64,000 nucleotides of DNA from Nipponacmea schrenckii (Eukaryota; Mollusca; Gastropoda; Lottiidae). Shown here piece after piece: positions 33,732 to 48,700 of this stretch (positions are counted from its first letter, which is position 1; every line of letters begins with the position of its first letter). Location: contig CM060202.1 in the NCBI GenBank assembly GCA_030562195.1, positions 33,160,599 through 33,224,598 of the forward strand, read 5' to 3'. Made by a program: the position numbers and the translations under genes. Under the pieces are notes generated by a model. It saw only the letters and a program-made list of their open reading frames with translations, searched no databases and was not told the DNA's origin.

Positions 33732-36700
33732 CTACAACATAATACGAAATCTTTGAGTTACATTCCATTTATATTTTCAATGCCTGTAAAAACTCTCTCA
33801 TGGCGTTATCCTTCGACTATTTTGTACTGCTGGTTTTAATAATGATATCCTGTTTGCAAATACATGATTGTTACAAAAACTCAATCATTCTCAAATCAAA
33901 TACTGATTTTTAATTTACAACCAACGTAGGGAAATTCCATAGTTTAGCAATATTTATCGAGAATCCATATTACATATATTATCAAGTAGGTCTATTATAT
34001 AATCTATATTATCTACAAATATATTATTTTTATCACACGCTCTGAGCTTTTCCCTACCGTCTTTACCTCTATGGATATCAAGTATATCTAGAACAACATG
34101 GATGATATAAAAATTATGTTGCTGTGCTTGTTACTATGGTAATGACCAGAATTTAAACCATTCAAGTACATGTACCTTTCAACCAAATCAATTACTTACA
34201 CTATACGGATATACTACATCAATCAAGGTTCAAAATACGATTTACTACCGGTCTAAAGCCAGTCAAACGTATTCTTTATTTCTTGTTTCGTCAATTTTAA
34301 CTTACCTCATGAGAATTATTTTCATAGATCCTATTACCAAATATTCCTACATTTTCATAAACTTCACCTGGAATAAAAATATTTGATGAAAATCATAATT
34401 TTGAATATATGAAGCTTTTAGTTATAGAAGTAAATAATAACGACTGTCATATTCGATTTTATATATTAATACTATTCTAATAGATTGGTTGGCACTAACA
34501 TAAATATCAGTAAATCAGTCCTGGGGATTTAACTTTTGATATTTTGAGCACATCCTGGTTAACAGAATATCATAATTTGTTCTTACCACGTTTCTTCGAT
34601 TGAGGATTCTGGTTTTTAAGCTGGATACCTTTAGTCTGTTTCTTTGCCTTAGATTTATTTTTATCTTGAAAACAAAAAACAGTAAATTTAAAACAAAAAA
34701 ATATGTCATGAGACTTTTTCCATGGTTTGAGAACCGTTTTGAAATGTATAGCCCATAAGATTTAAATCGGTGGTTTTAAACCTACCATTAATGAAATTAA
34801 TATACCTCTATATCATCTAGTATGGTTCTTACATGGAAATAACACACACGAAACTACGTATGGTTCTTACATGGAAATAACACACACGAAACTACGTATG
34901 GTTCTTACATGGAAATAACACACACGAAACTACGTATGGTTCTTACATGGAAATAACACACACGAAACTACGTATGGTTCTTACATGGAAATAACACACA
35001 CGAAACTACGTATGGTTCTTACATGGAAATAACACACACGAAACTACGTATGGTTCTTCACATGGAAATAAAACACACAGAAACTACGTATGGTTCTTAC
35101 ATGGAAATAACACACACGAAACTACGTATGGTTCTTACATGGAAATAACACACACGAAACTACGTATGGTTCTTACATGGAAATAACACACCGGAACTAG
35201 TATGGTTCTTACATGGAAATAACACACACGAAACTACGTATGGTTCTTACATGGAAATAACACACACGAAACTACGTATGGTTCTTACATGGAAATAACA
35301 CACACAAACTACGTATGGTCTTACATGGAAATAACACACACAAACTACGTATGGTTCTTACATGGAAATAACACACACGGAACTATGTATGGTTCTTAAA
35401 TCGAAATAACTCACACGAACGTATTGACAACCATTTTGAAATCTCTAATAAATTTCACATCAATTTCAAAGAAAAATCACAAAAGTTGATGTTTTAAAAT
35501 TTGAGCCATCAAATAAATATGACCATGATAGCAAACCATCCATGTCCGTATCGTTAAAAAGAGAAAAAAGAGTACATTAATAATCTGAAGCTAATGTGTT
35601 ATAGCTTTCCAATATAGCATATCAATAAATATCTGAGGTCAATTACAACAAGACTTCAAATAAATAAATCAAATAAATGATTTGAAAGACAATAACATCC
35701 TAGAAATCGGGTAATCAATTGTGAACTTTATAGCATCTAATGCTTTTGTCCTGGCAAATTTCCATCATTGCGCACAACATAGTGTTTTCATTAGCCCATT
35801 GGTGTAGAAGAATAGGACGTTAAACTCCATTAATTTCATTTCTTTTTCTTATCTTTAATTCTAAATTTTGTCAGCTGTCAGCTAGAGATAACAAACTGTA
35901 AATTATTGAATTACAAGTAGACTATAGGGATGATTGTGTTTCTAGTATTGTAAGATTCTTTATTTAAACATACCTTCTTTCTTAGTCTCTTTCTCTTTTT
36001 TCTTATTTACAGCAGAATAAACGGGTGTAGCTTCAGGTTGTGGTTTTGTTTTATTTACAGAAGTGTAAGTAGGTGCCAATGTTTGTTGGTCGGCTTCATT
36101 ATTTACACCTTTCTTATCATTCTGTAAATCATCAACACTTATATAGGCTGGGTTCTCGTCTATTACTGGAAATAAATATTTATATGTATTTCTCTCAATT
36201 GAACAATGCATTTATAATAGACAGGTTTCAGTTGAAAACCTTTTAAGATACCATGCCCAATTGTTAATAAGAATTGATAACAACAATGAAGTAACCTAAA
36301 AGTTATCACATGACCATTGTGATGTTAGCAGAATGTAAACCTCGTTTTCCCATGGCAAATATGTTTTTTTACGTGTTTCAGTATGGAAATTACACGCCAT
36401 TAATCAAATTGCTGCTTTGAGATATTTTTCTGGGTAGTTTGATTATATTAAATGGGTTGCAAAGTAACATACTCATTTGATTTGGTGGCGGGATTCATTT
36501 AAAACTCTGAAATATAAAACTCAGTTTACAAAATTGACTCAGATAAGTAGTAAAATACAAGTTGATATAAGTAAGATATATTTAAGAGTACATTGGATAC
36601 CATGACTAAAGTTACAAACGTCATCAATTGGAAGTGTATTTGTTTGCACCTAAACTTGTTGACTAGATAACGATGCTGATTTTATCATTCATTCTTCTCA

Positions 36701-39700
36701 TTTCATTGTTTCCATGTGATCAAATTTACAGAATACTTACAATTGGGAGTCACTCTCTTTCTTTTCACCTATTTAAAAACATGAAGAAAATATACATCAG
36801 GATTAGATAAAAAATCGTATTTACATACAACTTATCATGTCGATTCTGAAATCAAAATGCCCCGATATTTCTTCCCTTTTGTTTGGTTGAATCATCAAAC
36901 ACATCAAAATCCCATTCTATACATAAATTTGATCAACAATTAACATTACCTGTTGATTTGATTTTCTTTCGCCGAATAATTAAGACGACAAATATAATAA
37001 TAATTATCAAAGCTAAAACAGCACCAACTACTCCTCCAATTAAGGCCGTACTGTTATCATTACTATTTTTATCACCTGGAATCAAACGTATTATAATAAA
37101 TTTATTTACTATTACCCAACTTCTTTTTTGTGATTCTTTATTATATTATAGATAACTAGTCAAATGGGTAAACTTCGTCTATTTTAATGATATTGGCCCA
37201 ACATATATCAAGATATTTACTACAATCAATAGATCAGATCTCTGTTTAATTTAAATAAGCTGAAAATAAGTGACAGGAATAAAATATACACAAACACAAA
37301 CATTTTAAAGGTGAAAAGAACGTAATGTTGAACCCTGTTGAGAATGGTTCTGGCCATATTTGAGCCAAGTCGAAGGCTGTAAATAGACAAAATATTATCC
37401 AATCATAAAAGTTTATAGGTATCATTCTGGTCGTATAATAAAGATATAAACTCCAAGGATACTAGCTCGTGGGAATTGGTTTTAAACTAAAAGGAGCTAT
37501 AACACTCAATACCTTGCATCGTCGCTTTGGATGTTTTAGGAATTTCACTCTGAGACAATGTACCAATTAAACTTTCACCATATTTATTACTAGCTATCAC
37601 TCTAATATAATAACTAGTATCTGGTTCTAATCCTTCTATACAATAGTCAACTCGACCATTATTGGTACTATCTGGTATTGTGGACGAATTGACCCATGTT
37701 TTATCATCAGTAGAATGTTGAACTATAAAACTTTGTGATGCTCCACCATTAAATCCTGGTGTCCATTCAACACAAATTGTATCTGATGTTTTATTGTAGG
37801 TGATATTAATTGGAGAATCAGGAACAGCTGATATAGAAAGAAAATCTCAAGTGATATAATAAAAAAAATTATTTTCAACCTTTGTAAAACATTAATTGCA
37901 TTCATTTTCTACAAATTCCCTTTGTAATATCTGATGATGTCGTTATGACATGATCTTCTGTGACAACCTGGGATGCGACGTTTGACATTAAACAAATACA
38001 GACAAGACGATGGATCAAATATCGATATCCGAGTTTATACTGTAGTTTGTTTTATTATAGGTCATTTCTACTAAGTACCTTTCAAGGTCCTTTTTCATAG
38101 TTCGTAATTAAAATTTCAATTAACGTCGCACTATTTTTATTAAATCAACCTAGCAAAAGTACTATCCATGATCACGAATATAAGGATTGGATGCAAATTT
38201 TATTGTCTTATTGGTTGATAAATAAAGAATTTACAGGTGATCAATCTGATGTGGATAACTTCGAATTAACAGGTGAAAATTCTAAATATATGTATAAACA
38301 CAGGAAAATTGCTTCAGGAGATAAAGTTTTAACATAAAACAATTAGATGATACTTGTTTATTGTGAAAATAATTTTCTTGTCAATATTCTTAACATACTA
38401 TGATATACATACGTTATACATACTTACTTTCTGATATAATGTTATATTGTAGATCAGATCCACCTGGATTCACTTCATTAGAAACATTAAGATAATATCT
38501 TCTATAGAACTTATTAGTTGTGATATTTATAGTTAATTTAGATATAAAGGTATTGATGTTGGTAGATCTATCAGTTTGTTGAAATGAACCATTATTAACA
38601 ATAGGTATATCAACATTATTCTCTCTATAATACCATTGAAATATTGGTTTAGGATAAGATATAACTTGAGCTGTTAATTCTACACTCTCTCCAATATTAC
38701 CAGTTATTTTATATTGATGATCTACTCGAGGATCTGGTCGCGGTGAACCTGTAGATTATATATAACATAAATAAATATCTATATAAAGAGTTTAATAGCT
38801 ACTTTGACACCAGGAGATATCGAGAATAGTTGACTACGTATGGTAACAATCTACTATATAATCCGTATCAGTACTAGAAAACCACAAAGTTGAGTATCAG
38901 TATAAGTCCTTTACATTTCATCTCCCTTTTAATCATGTACTAGTTTTGATATGATGTTCAAGTATCTAATCCTGTAGATGGTAGATCTACTGTGTCAATC
39001 ATAACTAAACGTAGCTGATATTATGTGAATAAGTAAGATTATTTACATCAGAGACCAAAACTTGTGTGGATAATCGGGAGTAGGCCTAATTAAATTCTAT
39101 TGTGAAAACCGACACTAAACTAATAAACTTGTATATTTTTAAAGAATTGTTTCAGACAACTCTAGTGGAATAAAAAAACAAAGGCCAAACAAATAATTCA
39201 TCAAGCAAAATTATTATAAATTATTTACATCAGAAACTTTATACTTACAATTAACAAGTATCTATAGAATTATTTACATCAGAAACTGAATACTTACAAT
39301 TAACAAGTATCTATAGAATTATTTACATCAGAAACTGAATACTTACAATTAACAAGTATCTATAGAATTATTTACATCAGAATCTGAATACTTACAATTA
39401 ACAAGTATCTATAGAATTATTTACATTAGAAACTGAATACTTACAATTAACAAGTATCTATAGAATTATTTACATCAGAACTGAATACTTACAATTAACA
39501 AGTATCTATAGAATTATTTACATCAGAAACTGAATACTTACAATTAACAAGTATCTATAGAATTATTTACATCAGAAACTGAATACTTACAATTAACAAG
39601 TATCTATAGAATTATTTACATCAGAAACTGAATACTTACAATTAACAAGTATCTATAGAATTATTTACATCAGAAACTGAATACTTACAATGAACAAGTA

Positions 39701-42700
39701 TCTATAGAATTATTTACATCAGAAACTGAATACTTACAATTAACAAGTATCTATAAATTATTTACATCAGAAACTGAATACTTACAATTAACAAGTATCT
39801 ATAGAATTATTTACATCAGAAACTGAATACTTACAATTAACAAGTATCTATAGAATTATTTACATCAGAAACTGAATACTTACAATTAACAAGTATCTAT
39901 AGAATTATTTACATTAGAAACTGAATACTTACAATGAACAAGTATCTATAGAATTATTTACATCAGAAACTGAATACTTACAATTAACAAGTATCTATAG
40001 AATTATTTACACCAGAAACTGAATACTTACAATTAACAAGTATCTATAGAATTATTTACACAGAAACTGAATACTTACAATTAACAAGTATCTATAGAAT
40101 TATTTACATCAGAAACTGAATACTTACAATTAACAAGTATCTATAGAATTATTTACATCAGAAACTGAATACTTACAATTAACAAGTATCTATAGAATTA
40201 TTTACATCAGAAACTGAATACTTACAATTAACAAGTATCTATAGAATTATTACACCAGAAACTGAATACTTACAATTAACAAGTATCTATAGAATTATTT
40301 ACATCAGAAACTGAATACTTACAATGAACAAGTATCTATAGAATTATTTACATCAGAAACTGAATACTTACAATTAACAAGTATCTATAGAATTATTTAC
40401 ATCAGAAACTGAATACTTACAATTAACAAGTATCTATAGAATTATTTACATCAGAAACTGAATACTTACAATTGAACAAGTATCTATAGAATTATTACTT
40501 AGAATACTGAATACTTTACAATTATACCCAAGTCATCTATAGAATTATTTACATCAGATACTGAATACTTACAATAATAAGTATCTTAGAATTATTTACA
40601 TTAGAAACTGAATACTTACAATTAACAAGTATCTTAGAATTATTTATACTCAGAAACTGAATACTTACAATTAACAAGTATCTATAGAATTATTACATTA
40701 GAAAAATACTTACAATGAACAAGTATCTAGACATTATAATGTTGATATATTGGTTTAAGACATTACTAGTATCAACAATTAAAAGTTTATAAATGATCCT
40801 TGTACGTTATCATGTCAATGATCAGATGTATCTATAGATAATGATGTGTAGATATCTGATTGTACAGTTAATGTTAATTTTATACCTCATTTAACTAATA
40901 TTATCTGATTTATAAACTGATCTAGGTTATATAAATATGAAAATATTCATATATACAAATCAGACTGAAATTCAATTATATTCGTATCAAACATACTCTA
41001 TTGTATTCAAAACTTAAATAGTTATGAAAACTTAATTTTAACGTTTAGTCTGAAGATCAATTACAACACAAGTATCTTGAACTGTATTTGACATTTTGAA
41101 TTTACTTAGCAATTATACAATATCTGTAAAGTATTTTATTATACTGTTTAAACAAGGATATTGAGTTCTATTGCACAGATTTCATTAATAAGTACATAAT
41201 TATCAAACCTATAATTTCATTCATTTCAGACCAATCCAGATTCTATTACGATTACGATGCTAATTTTGATGTCGTTTTGACTAAGTCAATGATACTAATA
41301 ACTCTCTATAAATGATTACTAGCAAAAATCCAAAAAGTTCATGAAAAATCGACTCAATTTGAACTGTTTCAAGACTTCATTAAATATTAAAATTATTTTT
41401 CAGACCAAGATTTCATTACAAGATCAGATGAAAACGAAATTTTGACACATTATACTATAGTTTTTCAGGCAATAACTCAAAAAAGTTTATCGAAAGATCG
41501 GTTATATAGAAATTGTCCACAATTCATCAATACAAATTTTCACATCAATTCATTCAAATCCGATGAAAACTGTAGTCTCTATTGGTTCACAAGCCAATTT
41601 TGACGCGTTTTAACTAAGTCAAGAGCAATTACTCAAACACCGTTCATCAACAATCGTACTTGTACGAGATCTCATCAATATAAATGATCACAGCAAGTTT
41701 CATTCAAATCTGATGAAAACTGTTGTCTCTATCGCGTTCACAAGGCAATATTGTTGATGGACGACTGACAGACAGACGAGGGTGACGATAACATTATAAT
41801 ATGGGCGTAAAAAATTACATTACACTTACACCAAACATTAACTATTGTTGTTTTGCTGTCTACGTTAGTTTTAGTTGAACCAATTGATGGTGTCAATACT
41901 TTACTAGAATTACAACTATAAATACCACCTTGATCTCTTCTAGTATTATCAATACTTAATATATTACTAGATATACTAGTACCATCTGGTTTATACCAGT
42001 TTATACTGGCATCATCTGGTTTAGACTGGATAACCGTACAATTCATAACCAGTTTATTTGATTCAATTATATTTATCTTACTAGAAGATACACTAACTTC
42101 AGGACCATCTAAAATAATAGACAAAATAACTTTTATCTTTGATATCGATGTTTTTGGTCTGTGAAACAACACATTGTGCCAAATGACATGTAAATAAAAA
42201 GAAACTTACATAAAACTGTAACACGAGTATCATCAGCTCCTGTACCAGTTTGTGGTATATCATAATATTACTTATGATAAACGTATGATTGGGTATTAAA
42301 AACAAAAATATTAACACTTACACAGAACTGTAACGTACGTTTCACCAGTTTCTTTACCAGTTTCTTGTTTACCACTAGTTGGTTTCATGATATTACTAAC
42401 TGTACATGTATATCGTCCTGTTTGATCTCTATTGATACTAGATATAGTTAAATTCTGTTGAGATTGTATCAAGTTATTAGGTCCAGACCAAGTATAATTA
42501 TTAGGTACAGGATTAGATGTAGCTATACAGGGTATAGTGAGGGTATTAGATTCTATAATACTATATTGTGGTATCAGGGTGACTCTTGGTGGAAATAAAA
42601 CATCTATAGTAATAGAATCTGATCTTCCTGTACCAATTCCATTAAAAACAGAACATGTATATATTCCTTTCTGTGATATTTGAACTGTAGAACCAACTTG

Positions 42701-45700
42701 TCCTGGTAGAGTAGTTGTTGTATCTTTATACCATTTATAACTCAAACTACCAGCATCATTAGGATTAGCATCAGTTACAATACACTTTAATTCTACTGTA
42801 TTACCTTCTATTATTTTATAGTTACCAGATACTTCAGGTTCTATCTTTACACTTGGTTTATCTAATAACAGAAATATAAAATATACTTGTTTATCTAACA
42901 ACAGAAATATAAAATATACTTGGTTTATCTAACAACAAAAATATAAAATATATTTGGGTTTATCTAACAACAGAAATATAAAATAACAACAAAAATATAA
43001 AAGCCCTCAAGATTGTAAGAGTGGGTAAACATATTAATATTTAGGTGAGTAGATAAACTCCTTTAACTAACAAAACAGTAAGCTACTCAGGCTAATTGAA
43101 ATTAGATCATGGTAGTTTAGGAAACTGGTGATGTTTTATCTCGGTTTGGTTGTTTACAGTCGGTTAGGGTGTTGATAATTGGTTAAATGTCGAGGTGTGT
43201 GGACGTGTTTTAAATAGTGTCCGAGAACTAATGAACCGTGACCAAGTAATTCTTGTTTACTGAACTTCATATTGTCTATCGTGGGACTCTAAAAATTGGA
43301 ATATTTTGTGGTTGATAATGTCTATGGAAATAAATCATGGATCTGTTGAAGATATTGATGAAGTTAGAGAAGCGGCAAATTTTGTAAAGATGTCATGGCG
43401 CCAACCATTGAAAAGATAACAGACGTGCATCAACCACTGTTTTGGGAAAGGGTATTTTTCTTTTAACGGTTTCCTCCGATTTGGGATGGTTCGATTGAAG
43501 TGCGAATATAAGGACGGTTCTGCCTGCAAAAGTGAGAATAAGGGGAAATATAAAAATGGTTGACTCTATATTTTTGGAATTTGAGGACTTGGACAAAATT
43601 CCTTTGGAATATTTTAAAGGTTTGTATGTTTGTTTGGATTATTTCAATTCCGGGTATCTGATAGTTTTCCCCCTAGTCTTAACGGTTAACCTTTTGGGAC
43701 CATGCCCCCCCTTGTTTTGGCCACGGACGACAATAAAATGAGAGTAACGAGGGTTTACTTTATACCACAAAACCGAAGAAAGAAACAAGGGAAAGGGGTA
43801 TAATCCTTTCCTATTAAAGTTCCCCAAAATCAGAAAAAAATTAGGCTGGAGTTCAGTATTGAAGTGGAAAAGAAAATGACGGGCTAAAAACAGAGGTATT
43901 CATAGCTTGACAAAAATGGGGGAAACTAACGAAAAAGCGAAATGGTTGCCAACCAAATAAAAGAGAATCTTGAGAAAAAAAAATTGAAATCAAAATTCCG
44001 AGAAATTAAAGGTTATTGTAATAAAATTAAACTTTGTAAATTCGGAAAAATTCCTTTAAAAATGAGGTCAAAGGTGAAAAAATCGTAAGGATAAAAAAAT
44101 TGACTTATAGGTGATAAAGTATTTAAAAAAAACTGGCAACAAAGGGATAAAACATTGTGTTGAAAACTGGCGAAACTGAAGGAAAAGGAACCGGATTATT
44201 AAAATTAAAAATTTAGGGCCTTTTTATTTGTGTGGGGATTTTAATGCCAGGAGTGGGGAGAGTGAAGATTTTATTGTAGGGGTGGATAACGTGCCACAAC
44301 GCAATGTAGTGGATTTTAAAACGAACAAATCTGGAGATCTGTTGGTAGACTTTCTTATAAACGTAAATTGTTGTATCCTAAACGGTCGAAACCATATTCA
44401 GAACGATTTTACTTATTGTGGAGTATAATTCACCATTCTGAGGCGTACAATTATAGCCACCTCTTGACAAATTAGGGTTATTCGTCGTTTTTAAAAGATC
44501 TGTAGTTGACTATTGTTTGGTATCATACGAAAATATAGACCAATTCTCAGATTTCAAAGTTTGCTTCGGGTATACTACAAGAGGCACAATGTGTTGGCGT
44601 ATTGGATTCTAGTTCGAAGGCCCCTGACCATTCGGTGATCAAATGGAACATTAATCTGGTGAACGACTTAGCAAATTCGGACAATTCAAGTGGTGTAAAA
44701 GTGCGCGTCAAGAAATATAACTTGAAAAGCCTTGAGGGCAATTTCGGTGAGGACAGTGCTAAACTACAGAGTGTAATGGACAAAATACACGAATTAGAGC
44801 GTGAGTCAGTTTCTCAACAATGTTTAGACAATTTTTATACCGAATTTGTTGAAGCTTTAAAAAGTGAGATGGATTTGAAACTTGAACCAAGAAATGTGCG
44901 CGTCAACAGTGGTAATAAAAAGATAAGGCCAAAAGCTAAACCATGGTGGAATGAAGACCTCAGTCTTAACTGGAATGATGTGCGTTTGTCGGAAAAACGG
45001 TGGTTAAAGGAAAATACAGTGAATAAAAACAGATCCCTAGGGAATAATAAAAATAAACGTAAGCTCTTCGATGTAGGTAAGGAGAAACGACAGTATTGGT
45101 ACAGGAAGCAGAATGATCTCTGGGAGCTTACTACAAAGAACCAACCAGAATTTTGGAAAGAATTTGGTAAGATTGGCATTGGGGAGAAGCGAGCAACAAT
45201 ATCAATAGAAATAATTAAAGAAAATGGTGATACCTGTGACGATGTGGAACAGATACTACAAAAATGGGAAGATGATTTTAAAAACCTTCTGAACTCTAAT
45301 GACAGTAACAGTAGTAATAGACATAATCTCTGTTGCGATGAAATTGGCACTTTGCCCGTTCCAGATGATATTATGATGCAACTCAACGCCGACAAAAGTT
45401 TAGTTGAGGTTCACAGCGCTCTTAAACGTAAACAATAAAGCAACCGGGTGTGATGATATTCCGTCAGAAGTTTTAAAAAACACTAATAATGCTTATATTC
45501 TGGTAAAGCTTTTCAATACATGCTTTTTAAATAGTATTATACCAAACCTGTGGAAATGTAGCATCATAAACCCCATCCCAAAATCATCTACGAAAGATCC
45601 TCGAGACCCCCTTGGCTACAGGGGTATCGCGTTAGCCCCGTCCTCATATAAACTGTACTGCTCCGTGTTAAACAAGAGACTAAACAAATCCGTTACCAAA

Positions 45701-48700
45701 TTAGGCATTATTAATGATAATCAAAATGGGTTCCGAAAAATTACAGTCGATCATATTATCTCCCTTTCAACTGTCATAGAAACTTTTGCGGCCTCCATTG
45801 ATTTCAAAACTGCATATGACAAAACAAATCGTAATTTGTTGTTTTCAAAGCTTTTGCAAAAGGGGATCTCTGGTCGATTTTACGATGCAATAAAGTCAAT
45901 TTATGCTGAGGTAAAAAGTTGTGTATAGATTAATGGTCTAAGAACCAACTGGTTTGACATTAACTGTGGTCTCAAACAGGAATGTCTGTTGTCTCCCATA
46001 TTTTTTAACATGTATGTAAATGATATAGTACAAGCTTTGAGTGAACTGGGGGTTGGCATCGATATTGGTGGGGAGAAAGTGTTTATAATGTAAGGCTACA
46101 AATTATTGCGAGATAGAAATTAATGCGTTAAATGCCACCTATCTGCGATCGGATTAATTTGTATCCGCATTTTTAAATACATATTCCCAAGTGAATTTTA
46201 TGGAGTTCAAATATGACTAACATTAGTGACAAGTATTTAAATTGAGACTGGGAGGGATTAAGTAATTAGGTAATTATCTCTAAATTTGAAGCTGATTAGT
46301 AATCAATGACGTTAAAAAAAACAAAAGATTTTCACACTTGACTATTTAAAGATAAAATCTTGACCATTGTTCACTTAGAATTTTGATGATATTAAAAAAT
46401 GCGGCCTATCGCGGATCGCATTAATTTATAATCGCATTTTAGTCTCTATACCCTATGTCGCATTAATTTGTTGACGCATTAATTTCTAGCCATACAGTAT
46501 TACTTTACGCCGATGACATAGTATTACTAGCCGAAAGTAAGTCTGATTTGCAAAAGATGTTGGATGTGTTAAATGTTTGGTTTCTAATAATAGCAGGTTA
46601 GTTAATTTTATGAAATCAAATGTTGTACATTTTCGTAATAACGCAAAGCCGAGAACAAGTCGTGTATTTACTTGTGGCAATGATGTTATTGAAATTAGTG
46701 ATAGTTATGTAGACTTAGGAGTTCTGTTTACTGAGCATTTAGATTATAATCAAAACACGTATCAAAATCAGCTTCTAGGGCATTAGGCCTACTGATTGCA
46801 AAAACGAAATGTTTAGGTGGAGTTCCGTATGATACCTTTACTAAACTATATGATTGTATGGTATACCCTATAATTAGTTACGGGGCTGTGGTTTGGGGAG
46901 AATTTTCATGTATTTCAGCAGTGCAAAATAGAGCTTGTCGATAATTTCTGGGTGTAGGTAAATACACCCCCAATGCAGCTGTAGCGGGTTGGGTACCCGT
47001 CCATTTGAGAACGTGGAGCCCTGTGATCAAGCATTACTGCCCTCTTTCAAATGTGGGGAATGAATACTTAGCAGCAAGAATTTTTACATGGGCAAAATAC
47101 ACATCGATGAATATTTTAAATTGGTCAAATAGAATCAAAAAATTCCTGATAAAAGCTAATTTATGGGATAAGGTTTGAAACATTTTAAATACTAAAAATT
47201 ATCTTAATCCTAATTTATTGATCTGTGATGTATTTGGACATACAACTCCAATTGTTTCTTTACAAAATGGCATAGTGATGTGACAAGAGACACTGCTAAA
47301 CGTGGGTACGGCCGCAATAAACTTAGAATGTATAAGGGTATAAAACAAATTTATGGTACAGAAGAATATGTAAAATTGTCAATCTTACCATTTCATAGGA
47401 ACGCTTTAGCAAAATTTAGATGTTAAGAATAGAGACGGGGCGATATGAAGGTGTTGCGGTAGAAAATAGAACATGTTTTTATTGTAAACAGAGGAACATT
47501 GTTTCATTTATTGTAATCTTTATAATGTGCCAGAATAGAGACAGGGCGATATGAAGGTGTGGCGGTAGAAAATAGAACATGTTTTTATTGTAAACAGAGG
47601 AACATTGTTTCATTTATTGTAATCTTTATAATGTGCCAGAATAGAGACAGGGCGATATGAAGGTGTAGCTGTAGAAAATAGAACATGTTTTTATTGTAAA
47701 CAGAGGAACATTGTTTCATTTATTGTAATCTTTATAATGTGCCAGAATAGAGACAGGGCGATATGAAGGTGTAGCGGTAGAAAATAGAACATGTTTTTAT
47801 TGTAAACAGAGGAACATTGTTTCATTTATTGTAATCTTTATAATGTGCCAGAATAGAGACAGGGCGATATGAAGGTGTAGCGGTAGAAAATAGAACATGT
47901 TTTTATTGTAAACAGAGGAACATTGTTTAATTTATTGTAATCTTTATAATGTGCCAGAATAGAGACAGGGCGATATGAAGGTGTAGCGGTAGAAAATAGA
48001 ACATGTTTTTATTGTAAACAGAGGAACATTGTTTCATTTATTGTAATCTTTATAATGTGCCAGAATAGAGACAGGGCGATATGAAGGTGTAGCGGTAGAA
48101 AATAGAACATGTTTTTATTGTAAACAGAGGAACATTGTTTAATTTATTGTAATCTTTATAATGTGCCAGAATAGAGACAGGGCGATATGAAGGTGTAGCG
48201 GTAGAAAATAGAACATGTTTTTATTGTAAACAGAGGAACATTGTTTCATTTATTGTAATCTTTATAATGTGCCAGAATAGAGACAGGGCGATATGAAGGT
48301 GTAGCGGTAGAAAATAGAACATGTTTTTATTGTAAACAGAGGAACATTGTTTAATTTATTGTAATCTTTATAATGTGCCAGAATAGAGACAGGGCGATAT
48401 GAAGGTGTAGCGGTAGAAAATAGAACATGTTTTTATTGTAAACAGAGGAACATTGTTTCATTTATTGTAATCTTTATAATGTGCCAGAATAGAGACAGGG
48501 CGATATGAAGGTGTAGCGGTAGAAAATAGAACATGTTTTTATTGTAAACAGAGGAACATTGTTTAATTTATTGTAATCTTTATAATGATCTAAGAGACGA
48601 ACTTTTTAATTTTCTATTATCAATATACCCGAATTTTAACTATTTACCAAATGATGAGAAGTTGTCTGTTATCTCAGCCGATGGAAAAGTAGCAAAGAAA

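Noticed and set aside
36738..36765. A 28-bp candidate exon of the receptor with good AG/GT ends
   Set aside because: Including it breaks the frame into exon 8. Joining the transmembrane exon directly to exon 8 gives a perfect frame (KST-VIDENPAY). Its donor sequence also matches the 49-bp minisatellite unit.
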